Below are positions 52,378 to 61,040 of a stretch of DNA of 64,000 nt, in pieces. The notes beneath the pieces are model-generated. The model had not been told where the DNA came from, made no database searches, and saw only the letters and a program-made list of their open reading frames with translations. Numbering within the stretch: position 1 is the first letter of the stretch; every line of letters begins with the position of its first letter. The position numbers and the translations under genes are program-made. Source of the DNA: Acidobacteriota bacterium (lineage in GTDB: Bacteria; Acidobacteriota; Terriglobia; Bryobacterales; Bryobacteraceae); the NCBI GenBank assembly GCA_018268715.1, contig JAFDVZ010000015.1:226635-290634 (forward strand), written 5' to 3'.

Positions 52378-54474
52378 TCAGCCCACCTCCACAAGGCCGT
52401 AGCGGCGCTGCCAATGGTCCTTGATATAGGCGACGGCCCGGCGCAACTCAGCCTCCGACGGAGGATGCTCGACGAAGGCGTCCGCCTCCCGGCGCGCGAC
52501 CTCCAGGATTTCACCGTCGCGAACGATGTTTCCAATGCGCAGGGCCGGAAGGCCGGACTGTTTTGTTCCAAAGAACTCGCCCGGACCGCGCAACTTCATG
52601 TCCATCTCGGCGATGTAGAAGCCGTCGTTCGATTCCACCATGGTTCGTATGCGCTCGCGCGCGACCTCGTTCAGTTTTCCGGTGACCAGGACGCAGTAGC
52701 TTTGCTCGCCGCCTCGGCCGACGCGTCCGCGGAGCTGGTGCAATTGCGAGAGGCCGAAGCGCTCAGCCTGTTCGATCACCATTACGGTCGCGTTCGGGAC
52801 GTCCACGCCGACTTCGATCACGGTGGTTGACACCAGGATCTGCAGTTCGCCGGATTTGAAGTGGGCCATCACGGAGTCCTTGTCGTCCTGAGAAAGACGC
52901 CCGTGCAGGAGGCCGATGCGGTAGCCCGGCAGAACGATGGCGGAAAGGTGGTCGTACATCTTCTGCGCGGCCTTCAGCGCCTGGGTTTCCGACTCCTCAA
53001 TCACGGGATAGACGATGTAGGCCTGACGACCCAGATCCACCTGTTGTTTGAGGAAGCTGTACACCTGCTCGATGCGGTCCTCCGGAACGCTCCGGGTGAC
53101 GATGGGTTTGCGGCCTGGGGGCAATTCGTCGATCACGGACACGTCGAGATCGCCGTACATGGTCAGTGCGAGCGTCCGCGGAATCGGCGTCGCCGTCATC
53201 ACCAGGACATCCGGGTTGGCGCCCTTTTCAACCAGCTTCAACCTCTGCTCGACGCCGAAGCGGTGCTGTTCGTCGATGATGGCGAGGCCCAGCCTCTCGA
53301 ATCCGACGCTCTGTTCGATGAGGGCGTGCGTGCCGACCACGACATGAGCGAGGCCGGAAGCGAGCAGCTTGCGAAGCCCTTCCTTTTCCTTTTTCGTGCC
53401 CGAGCCCGTTAACAGGATCACCACGTAATCCAGTTTCTTGAATAACTCACGGAAATAGAAATAGTGCTGCGTGGCCAGAATCTCAGTGGGCGCCAGCACG
53501 GCCACCTGATAGCCGTTCTCGATGGCGATGATGGCTGCTTCGGCGGCAACCAGAGTCTTTCCGCTGCCCACGTCGCCTTGCAGCAGGCGGTACATGGGAT
53601 TCGGTTTCGCCATGTCGTTCGCGATTTCCAGCAGCACGCGCTTCTGCGCGCCGGTTGGCTTGAAAGGAAGCATCGCCTTGATCCGGTCGCGCACGCGGTC
53701 GTTCAATTCGAACGCCACGCCGTCGCGAACGCGGGCCTTGGACTTCTTGAGCGACAGGCCGCATTCCAGCCAGAAGAACTCCTCGAAGATGAGACGAAAC
53801 TGCGAAGGCGAGCGGAAGGCGTTCAGCAGGCGGACGTCGTCATGCTCGCCGGGGAAGTGCACCGTGCGGACGGCCACGTTGAGGTCGGGAAGCCGAAGCC
53901 GTATGCGGGGCATTTCGGGCAGGGCGTCGGCGAGCGCGGGCAACTCACCCAGGATGCGATGGATCAGCGTGCGGAAGAGCTTGGTGTTCACCTTGCCGGC
54001 CGCTTCATAGATGGGGACGATGCGGCCGGTGTGCAGGCCGGCGTCGGCTTCGTCGTCCTCCCCGAGGATCTCGTACTCGGGGTGCATCATGGTCATGCCG
54101 GCGGTGTAGGAGTCGAACTCCACCTTGCCGTACAGCGCGGCCTTCGTGCCGGGCGTCAGCACCTCCTTCAGATACGATCCGTGGAACCACTTACCGGTGA
54201 GGATGTCCCGCGAACCATCGCTGAAGTTCGCCTGGAAAAGCCCAACGTTGCGGCGCTGAAGTCCGGTGACCCGGCTGTCGCGGACCTCCGCGATGACGGT
54301 GGCCATTTCCCCGGGCGCCAGTTGGCCGATGCTCTTGACGTTGCGGCGGTCTTCGTAGCGGAAAGGCGTGTAGGTGAGGATGTCCTCCACTACGATGAGT
54401 CCCTTCGCCTCGAGCATGCTGGCTCGCGCGGGCCCAACGCCCTTCACATACATCAGAGGAGTGGAGAGGTCCAA
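52378..54474 (-). CDS. recG: ATP-dependent DNA helicase RecG
   Basis: 698-residue helicase that regresses stalled replication forks and processes Holliday junctions and R-loops. The N-terminal wedge/OB domain (about 60-160) follows the family start STPLMYVKGVGPARASMLE. The helicase core has Walker A GDVGSGKTLVA, DEQH (AIIDEQHRFGVEQR) and TATPIPRTLALTMYGDLD. Motifs V/VI and the TRG region are within the remaining 250 residues (QLRGRVGRGGEQSYC). Length is close to the 693 residues of E. coli RecG. It leads rsmD in a coupled pair. A hairpin (54483-54507) lies just upstream between it and the dipeptidase gene. Confidence 0.97.
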   Translation of the reverse strand: MDLSTPLMYVKGVGPARASMLEAKGLIVVEDILTYTPFRYEDRRNVKSIGQLAPGEMATVIAEVRDSRVTGLQRRNVGLFQANFSDGSRDILTGKWFHGSYLKEVLTPGTKAALYGKVEFDSYTAGMTMMHPEYEILGEDDEADAGLHTGRIVPIYEAAGKVNTKLFRTLIHRILGELPALADALPEMPRIRLRLPDLNVAVRTVHFPGEHDDVRLLNAFRSPSQFRLIFEEFFWLECGLSLKKSKARVRDGVAFELNDRVRDRIKAMLPFKPTGAQKRVLLEIANDMAKPNPMYRLLQGDVGSGKTLVAAEAAIIAIENGYQVAVLAPTEILATQHYFYFRELFKKLDYVVILLTGSGTKKEKEGLRKLLASGLAHVVVGTHALIEQSVGFERLGLAIIDEQHRFGVEQRLKLVEKGANPDVLVMTATPIPRTLALTMYGDLDVSVIDELPPGRKPIVTRSVPEDRIEQVYSFLKQQVDLGRQAYIVYPVIEESETQALKAAQKMYDHLSAIVLPGYRIGLLHGRLSQDDKDSVMAHFKSGELQILVSTTVIEVGVDVPNATVMVIEQAERFGLSQLHQLRGRVGRGGEQSYCVLVTGKLNEVARERIRTMVESNDGFYIAEMDMKLRGPGEFFGTKQSGLPALRIGNIVRDGEILEVARREADAFVEHPPSEAELRRAVAYIKDHWQRRYGLVEVG

Positions 54475-54482
54475 ATTTCAGT

Positions 54483-54507
54483 GTAAAGGGGCGCGAGGCC
54501 CCTTTAC
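54483..54507. terminator. Hairpin between dipeptidase and recG genes
   Basis: GTAAAGGGGC (54483-54492) and GCCCCTTTAC (54498-54507), a perfect 10-bp stem with a 5-base loop, in the 64-bp gap between the M19 dipeptidase stop and the recG start. No T-run follows on the minus strand, so it may reduce read-through or protect the mRNA end rather than act as an intrinsic terminator. Confidence 0.5.
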
Positions 54508-54538
54508 GCTGGCGTAAGGAAGAACGAGCCTACGGGCG

Positions 54539-55948
54539 TTACTTCGCTTTCTGCAACTGCGCGCCGATTTTCTGGACTTCGCCCCAAACGCGCAACAGGT
54601 TGCCGCTCCACAGCTTTCCGATCTGCTCTTCGGTGTAGCCGCGCCGGACCAGCTCGAGCGTGACGTTGAACGCCTCGGCGGCGCTGTTCCAGCCCTCGAT
54701 TCCGCCGCCGCCATCAAAGTCGGACGAAATGCCGACGTGGTCGATGCCGATCAATTTCACCGCGTAGTCGATGTGGTTCACCAGGTCCTTCACCGTGGCG
54801 CGCGGGGCGGCCGGATATTTGGCGTCGATTTCGGCCTCGCGCTGGAAGTACTCGTCGCGCTTTTCCGGGGGCAGGGCCTGCGAGATGAAGCCGCGGATCC
54901 GTGCGCTCATGTCGACAGACGGCTTCGATGGGTCCTCCACCGGGCAGGCTCGCGCGGCGCCTTCGCCAAACGGTCCCGCTCCGCCGGCGGCTCCGCGTCC
55001 GCGACGCCGGCCTCCGCCGGCTCCGCCGAGTCCGAACTCCTCGCGCAACTTGGCCAAGGCCGCGGCGCGCTCCTTCGAATCGGGCTTCAGGTACGACGAG
55101 AACCCTACGATCTGCACCACGCCGCCGCTCTTCTTGACGGCGAGCAACTGCTCGTCATCCATGTTGCGGCTGACGTCGGCCAACGCGCGGACCGCCGAAT
55201 GCGAGGCGATCACCGGAGCCTTCGACAGGCGGATCGCCTCCAGGTTCGCGCCCTTGGACGGATGCGACAGGTCGACCATCATGCCCACGCGGTTCATCTC
55301 CGCGATCACCTGCCGGCCCAGCGGCGAGAGCCCGTCCTTATACGAAAAGCCCTGCGTCTCTCCGGTGTTGGAATCGGCCAGCTGGCTGTTGCCGTTGTGG
55401 GCGAGCGACATGTAGCGGCCGCCGCGATTGTAGAATTCCTGCACCCGCTTGATGTCCTCGCCGATCGGGTAGCCGTTTTCGACGCCGATGACGGCGATAC
55501 GCATGTTCTTCTTGTGCAGCGCCAGAACGTCGGCCGGGGTGAGCGCCAGGCCCATATTGTCGGGCGCGATCTTTTCCGTGAACCGGTGGATCGCCTCGAA
55601 CTTGGCGATCGCCTGCTTGTAGGCGCTGTCGTAACCTTCCGGCGTGAGCGGCCCCTGTCCCACGTACACGATGAAGAACGCCACATCCATACCGCCGTCC
55701 ACCATTTTCGGGATGTTCACCTGTGTGGAGAGGCGCATCTTGTAGTTGCAATCGGGGGTGAAGTTCGAAGGCTCGATATCGTCGTGCGTGTCGAGCTTGA
55801 TCACCTTGCTGTGGATCGCCTTGGCCTTGGCGATGAGGGCCGCGTCGCTCGATTGCGCGGAGCTTGGGCCCGCGGCCAGGTGAACGAGCAGCGCCAGGCA
55901 GGCAGCCGATGCGCCGGCGATCGCGAACTTTCTACTGACGTCTTTCAA
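54539..55948 (-). CDS. Secreted membrane dipeptidase (peptidase M19)
   Basis: 469-residue exported zinc dipeptidase, signal sequence 1-30 (ACLALLVHLAAGPSSA). Metal-binding residues are in LDTHDDIEP (His/Asp), VIGVENGYPIG (bridging Glu), MVDLSHPSK (His) and IASHSAVRALAD (His), and DHVGISSDFDGG supplies the conserved Asp. M19 enzymes hydrolyse dipeptides including D-amino-acid and beta-lactam-like substrates. An unusual Gly/Arg-rich insertion (about residues 307-332, GLGGAGGGRRRGRG) interrupts the fold between two helices; it may be a flexible or RNA/anion-binding loop. Placed upstream of recG with a hairpin between. Confidence 0.92.
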   Translation of the reverse strand: MKDVSRKFAIAGASAACLALLVHLAAGPSSAQSSDAALIAKAKAIHSKVIKLDTHDDIEPSNFTPDCNYKMRLSTQVNIPKMVDGGMDVAFFIVYVGQGPLTPEGYDSAYKQAIAKFEAIHRFTEKIAPDNMGLALTPADVLALHKKNMRIAVIGVENGYPIGEDIKRVQEFYNRGGRYMSLAHNGNSQLADSNTGETQGFSYKDGLSPLGRQVIAEMNRVGMMVDLSHPSKGANLEAIRLSKAPVIASHSAVRALADVSRNMDDEQLLAVKKSGGVVQIVGFSSYLKPDSKERAAALAKLREEFGLGGAGGGRRRGRGAAGGAGPFGEGAARACPVEDPSKPSVDMSARIRGFISQALPPEKRDEYFQREAEIDAKYPAAPRATVKDLVNHIDYAVKLIGIDHVGISSDFDGGGGIEGWNSAAEAFNVTLELVRRGYTEEQIGKLWSGNLLRVWGEVQKIGAQLQKAK

Positions 55949-56054
55949 TGGATCCTCCAGGTGGATTGAACGGAGAGCGACGGAGGTCTCGGCGGCTGCG
56001 CCGCGGCGTGGGAAGGGGCAGCCGTATCGGAAGTTTCAGGGTATCGCAGACGCG

Positions 56055-57356
56055 CTACAGGATGGCGAGCGGCGAATGCTCGCGGAGAACGCCGTCGCCC
56101 ACTCCGCCGATCCTGATGCTGGCGATCCGATTGTGCGGACGGGGCGTCGCAAGTTCGATGCGCAGGTAGTTATCCGACAGCGCCACGGGCCCATCGTCGA
56201 GCGTCACAGCCGAAAGCGTGCGGCCCACCATCGAGCGCCGGAACTCCAGATTCTTCCGCGCGGCAAGTTCCCTGAGGATACGGTTGCGCTCCTTGCGGAC
56301 CGGCGGCGGGGTCTGCGAATCGTGGCCGGCGGCCGGCGTGCCGGGGCGCGCCGAATACGTGAACACGTGCAGGTAGGTGAACGGCAGGCTGTCGATAAAG
56401 GCTCGGCTGGCCTCAAACTCGGCGTCGGTTTCGCCCGGAAAGCCCACCATGACGTCGGCCCCCACGGCGCAATCCGGCATCAGGGCGCGAGCCTTGTGGA
56501 TGCGGTCGGCGTAATGCCTTGGGCGATACTTGCGGAACATGCGTCGCAGCACCGTGTCGGCGCCCGATTGCAGAGGCGCGTGGACGTGCCTGGCGATGCG
56601 GGGCGATCCCGCCATCAGCTCCAGAAGCTCGTCGCTGAAGTCCATGGGCTCCACCGAGCTCAAACGCAGCCGTTCCACCGGCGTTTCGTCGAGCAGTCGG
56701 CGCACCAGGTTCACCAGGCGCACGGGCTGTTCGGAGAAGCCGTGCTCGCGTCCCCAGCGGCCAAGGTTCACGCCGCTCAGCACAACCTCGCGATACTTGG
56801 CGGCGAGCGTTCGCACCTGGTCGATCACCTGATCGGCCGGCGCGCTGCGGCTACGGCCCCGCACGAAGGGAATCACGCAGAACGAGCAGCGGTTGTTGCA
56901 GCCGTCCTGAATCTTCAGGTTGGGGCGCGTGCGATCGCCGAGGGCGTCCTCCACCGGGGCGGCCAGAAACTGCTGTTGTTCGAAGATGTCGCCCACGTGG
57001 ATCTGTCCGTGATAGGGCACATCGCTTTCGATCAGGTCGGGAATCTGGACCTTGTGGGTGTTCCCCACCACCATTGCGACGCCGGGAATCCGGGCGATTT
57101 CGTCGGGCGCCCGCTGGGCGTAGCAACCCGTGACGACGATGCGGGCTTCCGGGTTCTCGCGATGGATGCGGTGGACGGTCTGGCGGAGGTCCTGATCGGC
57201 GGCCTGGGTGACGGTGCAGGTGTTCAGCACCACCAGGTTGGCGTTGGCGGCCGCGGGGGCGGAATCCCACCCTCGCGCCGAAAGCGCCGATTCGATGGCT
57301 GCGCCGTCGGCCTGGGAGGCGCGGCACCCGAAACTGTGGACGAACAACTTCCGCAC
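56055..57356 (-). CDS. mtaB: tRNA threonylcarbamoyladenosine methylthiotransferase, MtaB-like
   Basis: 433-residue radical SAM enzyme that adds methylthio to t6A in tRNA. The N-terminal UPF0004 domain supplies three cysteines (HSFGCRASQAD, LNTCTVTQAAD, VTGCYAQRAPDE) for an auxiliary cluster. The radical SAM motif is KIQDGCNNRCSFCVIPFVRG (CxxxCxxC), and a TRAM-like C-terminal domain follows. 'IPFVRGRSRS' and the single N-terminal block favour MtaB over MiaB. The start at 57356 begins at the UPF0004 domain. The gene is divergent from the tandem zinc-ribbon proteins. Confidence 0.92.
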   Translation of the reverse strand: MRKLFVHSFGCRASQADGAAIESALSARGWDSAPAAANANLVVLNTCTVTQAADQDLRQTVHRIHRENPEARIVVTGCYAQRAPDEIARIPGVAMVVGNTHKVQIPDLIESDVPYHGQIHVGDIFEQQQFLAAPVEDALGDRTRPNLKIQDGCNNRCSFCVIPFVRGRSRSAPADQVIDQVRTLAAKYREVVLSGVNLGRWGREHGFSEQPVRLVNLVRRLLDETPVERLRLSSVEPMDFSDELLELMAGSPRIARHVHAPLQSGADTVLRRMFRKYRPRHYADRIHKARALMPDCAVGADVMVGFPGETDAEFEASRAFIDSLPFTYLHVFTYSARPGTPAAGHDSQTPPPVRKERNRILRELAARKNLEFRRSMVGRTLSAVTLDDGPVALSDNYLRIELATPRPHNRIASIRIGGVGDGVLREHSPLAIL

Positions 57357-57461
57357 GTACTACCAGTGTAACCGTCTCGTCCCAGCGCACCGCGGATTGA
57401 CGCTATTTTACGAATCCCCCCGGCGTGTGTTTGCGTCTCAAGCAAGCGAAGGGGTAAGACG

Positions 57462-57659
57462 ATGACTTCTACCAAGCCAGTCGCCGCGCAGCCGATGAGT
57501 TATCTGGGAGCTGTCCACTGTCCGTCGTGCACTCACAACGTGAACGCGGAGATCCTGCAGCAGGGCCGCCGGATGTCCGTGAAGCCGGGCCAGAAATGCC
57601 CGAGATGCGCCGCGCCGCTCGACGCGGCCTACATCCTCCGGTTCGACAGGGCAGCGTAA
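57462..57659 (+). CDS. Small zinc-ribbon protein, unknown
   Basis: 65-residue protein with two CxxC pairs (HCPSCTHN and KCPRCAAP) forming a likely zinc ribbon, and a GAAGGGG ribosome site before the ATG. No recognised partner domain. Zinc-ribbon miniproteins often bind nucleic acid or other proteins. It is followed after 54 bases by a second small protein with a similar Cys pattern, on the same strand. Function unknown. Confidence 0.72.
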   Translation: MTSTKPVAAQPMSYLGAVHCPSCTHNVNAEILQQGRRMSVKPGQKCPRCAAPLDAAYILRFDRAA

Positions 57660-57713
57660 AATTTCCGTTACTGTTTGAGCCGATGGGCTATAGTAGTGGG
57701 AAGGGGAGACACT

Positions 57714-57947
57714 TTGAAACGAAAGCCTGCGCCTGCCACTGAACCGGTAATCTCGGCGGACCTTTTGGAGGCTGCCAAGAAATCGGTCCAGGTGGATACG
57801 CTGAAGCGCGAGGCGAAGTGCACGGTGTGCGGCTCCGCCTGTTCCCCGAACGCCGCTGATCCGGAAGAGCAACTGTGCTGGGTGTGCCGCCGGCTCAAGA
57901 TCAGCGCGTGGCGCGATTCCGACCAGCAAATGCCGGTTCAGGAATAG
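57714..57947 (+). CDS. Second small zinc-ribbon protein, unknown
   Basis: 77-residue protein with CxxC...CxxC (KCTVCGSACS, LCWVCRRLK), starting at TTG 57714, which has an AGGGGAG site 5 bases upstream (better than the TTG at 57675). The N-terminal half is helical (SADLLEAAKKSVQVDTLK). It may pair with the preceding 65-residue protein. The end overlaps the end of the convergent ornithine-cyclodeaminase-like gene by 10 bases. Role unknown. Confidence 0.68.
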   Translation: MKRKPAPATEPVISADLLEAAKKSVQVDTLKREAKCTVCGSACSPNAADPEEQLCWVCRRLKISAWRDSDQQMPVQE

Positions 57948-58876
57948 ATCCGCTTCCCGAATCCCATCGCCAGGGCGCGCTCGTAAACGAAGCCCGCCGC
58001 GGCTACATCCTGAACGCCAAGGCCGTTTGATTTGAATAGCGTGACTGCGTCGGGCTTGCGCTCGTAAGCAGCCAGGTTCTGCACCTCAACCAGCCGGGGC
58101 GTCTTCCAATCCTCCTCCGACCATGCCAGCAGCAGGTCGCCCGACTCGATGCGGGCCTGTTCGATCGAATCCACCGCAATGAGGTCGGCGCGGGCAATGA
58201 CGCTGGCCGGGATCTCGCGACGTTGCGGATTGTTGGAGCCCATGGCGTTGATGTGCGCGCCGGGTCGGATCCAGGCATCCTCGATTACCGGGTCCTTGGC
58301 GAATGTGGCGGTGATCACGATGTCAGCGCCCTCAATCGCCTCGGCCGCTGTTTCGGTGGCCTCGACTTCCACCCGAAACGCCCGCCGGCACTGTTCGGCG
58401 AACGTGGCTCGCCGGGCCGCACCGCGACTGTACACCGACACCTGGCCGATCTTTCGGACCGCGAGCGCCGCCTCGACCTGGGAGCGAGCCTGGAAGCCGG
58501 ACCCGATCACGCCGAGCTTCGCAGCGTCCTTCCGTGCGAGCAGGTCCGTGACATAACCCGACGCGGCGCCGGTCCGGATTTGTCCTAGCCAGTTCGCCTC
58601 CATCAGCGCCAGCGGCCGAGCGGTGGCGGCGTCGAACAGCGAAAAGAAAAAGTGCGCGCCGTGCTTAACGTTCACCGCATAGTACTTGGTCCCGAAATAG
58701 GGGCCGATGGCGCCAGCCATCGAATGCAACACGGACCCGGTTGGCAGGAACAGGCGGCGGCGCGGCTGGTTCAAGGCCGTTCCCGACGCCAGCGCCTCAA
58801 AGGTCTCGCGCATCAGGCGGATGCATTTCGCCATCGGCAACAGTTTCCGGACATCTTCTTCTGTCAGGTAGAGCAT
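57938..58876 (-). CDS. Ornithine cyclodeaminase / mu-crystallin family protein
   Basis: 312-residue NAD(P)-dependent enzyme of the OCD/Mu-crystallin family. The N-terminal dimer domain (YLTEEDVRKLLPM) is followed by the active-site lysine region (GTKYYAVNVKHG), and the Rossmann fold shows GVIGSGFQARSQVEAAL. Members include ornithine cyclodeaminase, alanine dehydrogenase-like and imine reductases, so the reaction cannot be named safely. NAMGSNNPQRREI and the C-terminal DVAAAGFVYERAL are typical. The gene ends in the convergent zinc-ribbon gene; the Gfo/Idh/MocA gene lies just upstream, with 31 bases between. Confidence 0.87.
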   Translation of the reverse strand: MLYLTEEDVRKLLPMAKCIRLMRETFEALASGTALNQPRRRLFLPTGSVLHSMAGAIGPYFGTKYYAVNVKHGAHFFFSLFDAATARPLALMEANWLGQIRTGAASGYVTDLLARKDAAKLGVIGSGFQARSQVEAALAVRKIGQVSVYSRGAARRATFAEQCRRAFRVEVEATETAAEAIEGADIVITATFAKDPVIEDAWIRPGAHINAMGSNNPQRREIPASVIARADLIAVDSIEQARIESGDLLLAWSEEDWKTPRLVEVQNLAAYERKPDAVTLFKSNGLGVQDVAAAGFVYERALAMGFGKRIYS

Positions 58877-58907
58877 CTGCTTTCGAGCGTAGCGCGATGG
58901 TCCGCCC

Positions 58908-60092
58908 TTACGCCGTCCTGAGGAGTTCCTCCCAGGTCACTTCGCGTTTGGTCTGATAAGCCATGCGGCCCAGCAGGGACGTGAACGTCGCGTCGGCGGC
59001 GGCCTGCGACAGATTGTAGGGCTTGTGGTCGACGATGCTCTGGAAGAATGCGGCTACCGCGTCGATGGTGATCTCGCGCTTGGAGTCTCCGCGCTCGATC
59101 AGGCTGCGGTCGCGCAGATCGTCGGCGTTCACCAGCGGCGAGGTCTGCGTCGGACCGTGCCACTTGTAGTAGGTGCGAGCCGTTTCGAGGATCCCTTTCG
59201 AGCCGTAGAACTGCTCCCGGACGTCGCGGTACCCGGCCGTGTGCTTGATGCTGATCAGCCACCCTTCGACGTTGCCCGGATAGGTGTACTGGATGTCGTG
59301 GTGATCGGAATCGTGGTCGCCGTAGACGATCGGGTAGCGCAGTCCGCCAGTGCCGACGGCCTTGATCGGATGGCCGTTGACGAAGAAGTTGAGGACGTCG
59401 ACGCCGTGACAGTCCTGTTCGACGATGACGCCGCCGGAGGTCTCCATCCAGGAACCCCAATGGCGGATCTTCTGGTCTTCGGTGGGATAGGGCGATTTGA
59501 ACGCTCCCTGCGGGGGCGTGCCGCCGAGGACCCAATAGCTCATCATGAGCTTCATCTCTCCGATCTTGCCGGTGCGCAGGATGTCGAGCGCGCGCAGGTA
59601 TTCCGGGCTGAATCGCTGCTGGAAGCCGAACTGTATGGTCTTGGACGGGTCCGCCTTCCGCCCGGCGGCGGCCAGTCGCTTGACGCCCGCGACGTCGGCG
59701 CCGGCGGGCTTCTCGCAATAGATGTGCTTCTTGGCGAGGGTGGCCGCTTCGAAGTGCTCGGGGTGGAGGTAGACCGGCGTCGTGATGAGCACGGCGTCGA
59801 TGTCGGGTTGGTTCAGCAGGTCGTGGTAGTTGCGGAACGTGCGGGCCTTGTCGGCGCCGGGGATTTTGGTCTTGGCCTGGTCGATGCGATCCGGATAGAG
59901 GTCGCAAATCGCCGTGATGCGGGCGTTTGGATCCTTGGCCATGTGCCCGCCAACGTACGTGCCCCGGCCGCCCGTGCCGATGATGCCGAACGAAACGGCG
60001 GAGTTCGCCTGCGAGCCGAACGCGGTGGACGAATCAAGGATGGAGAATGCTCCAGCGGCGCCGAGGATGTCGCGCCTGCGGATTTCCGACAT
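58908..60092 (-). CDS. Gfo/Idh/MocA oxidoreductase, Tat-exported
   Basis: 394-residue NAD(P)-dependent sugar oxidoreductase with a twin-arginine signal (MSEIRRRDILGAAGAFSI, cleavage near FGSQA). The Rossmann fold begins at VSFGIIGTGGRGTYVGGHMA, and the conserved EKP is in YCEKPAGADVAGVKRL. The second domain holds HWGSWMETSGGVIVEQDCHGVDVLNFF with the catalytic-type Asp/His. Exported family members act on oxidised or deoxy sugars in the periplasm. Upstream of the OCD-like gene, perhaps in one transcript. Substrate unknown. Confidence 0.9.
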   Translation of the reverse strand: MSEIRRRDILGAAGAFSILDSSTAFGSQANSAVSFGIIGTGGRGTYVGGHMAKDPNARITAICDLYPDRIDQAKTKIPGADKARTFRNYHDLLNQPDIDAVLITTPVYLHPEHFEAATLAKKHIYCEKPAGADVAGVKRLAAAGRKADPSKTIQFGFQQRFSPEYLRALDILRTGKIGEMKLMMSYWVLGGTPPQGAFKSPYPTEDQKIRHWGSWMETSGGVIVEQDCHGVDVLNFFVNGHPIKAVGTGGLRYPIVYGDHDSDHHDIQYTYPGNVEGWLISIKHTAGYRDVREQFYGSKGILETARTYYKWHGPTQTSPLVNADDLRDRSLIERGDSKREITIDAVAAFFQSIVDHKPYNLSQAAADATFTSLLGRMAYQTKREVTWEELLRTA

Positions 60093-60240
60093 AATTGCCT
60101 CCTGGTCTGAAATACCGACTGTATCAGAGTCGAACGGGCGCGCCGGTTGTCATCGGCTCCATCTCACACGGCCGGCGCCGCCGCTGATACGCTTGTACTT
60201 AGCTCGCGTCCATGGGCGGCGCGAAGTCGCCAAGGGGGAT

Positions 60241-61038
60241 ATGGAGCGGCCACGCAGTGTACTGATCTGTCACCATGACGATCCGCTGAACCGGTTTGGT
60301 TTGGCCAGGTGGATGGCGTCCTTCACCGAACTGTCCGGCATTATCGTGATCCGCGAACCCAAGGCTCGTTTAAGGCGCCGGATTCGACGGGAGGTGGAGC
60401 GCGTGGGCGCGATCCGTTTCCTGGATGTGCTGGTGTTTCAGACCTACTACCGACTCATGCTCGCGCCCGCCGATCGGGCCTGGATCCAGGCGACTTTGGA
60501 GGCGCTCAGCCGCCGCTACGCTCCTGTCCCGGAGTCATGCCGGGTTGTCGAAACGCCGAGCCCGAACAGCGCAGAAGCCCTGAGTCTACTGCAGGAAACC
60601 CGGCCCGATTTTGCCCTTGCCCGGTGTAAGAACATCCTTCGTAAGCAGATCTTCGAGGTTCCGAGTTCCGGGACGTTTGTCATGCATCCCGGCGTATGTC
60701 CCGAATACAGGAACGCGCATGGATGTTTCTGGGCGCTCGCCCGCCGGGACCTGGACCGTGTGGGGATGACGCTGCTGCGAGTGGATGCCGGCGTCGACAC
60801 CGGCCCCGTGTACGGCTACTATGGGTGCAATTTTGACGAGCGGAATGAGTCGCATATCGTGATCCAGCATCGCGTCGTGTTCGATAACCTGGATGCGTTG
60901 CGCGCGAAGTTCGAGGAGATACTGAGCGGCGCGGCGCGGCGGATCGACACCACGGGCCGGGACTCGCGGGCCTGGGGCCAGCCCTGGCTCACCAGTTACC
61001 TGAAATGGAAACTCGCGGCGCGCCGTCGAGCCCGCTAG
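60241..61038 (+). CDS. Formyltransferase-family protein lacking the usual active-site Asn
   Basis: 265-residue protein of the formyl-transferase (FMT/GART/ArnA) fold. The conserved His-Pro loop reads FVMHPGVCPEYRNAHGCFWAL near residue 149. Standard members have Asn two residues before this His (NxH); here that position is Val147. The downstream VDAGVDTGPV supplies the catalytic-type Asp. Such enzymes use 10-formyl-THF to formylate amines. Loss of Asn predicts altered or lost chemistry, or a substrate that does not need it. It is 2 bases from a polysaccharide deacetylase gene, suggesting joint action on a cell-envelope amino sugar. AAGGGGG lies directly before ATG 60241. Confidence 0.78.
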   Translation: MERPRSVLICHHDDPLNRFGLARWMASFTELSGIIVIREPKARLRRRIRREVERVGAIRFLDVLVFQTYYRLMLAPADRAWIQATLEALSRRYAPVPESCRVVETPSPNSAEALSLLQETRPDFALARCKNILRKQIFEVPSSGTFVMHPGVCPEYRNAHGCFWALARRDLDRVGMTLLRVDAGVDTGPVYGYYGCNFDERNESHIVIQHRVVFDNLDALRAKFEEILSGAARRIDTTGRDSRAWGQPWLTSYLKWKLAARRRAR

Positions 61039-61040
61039 CT

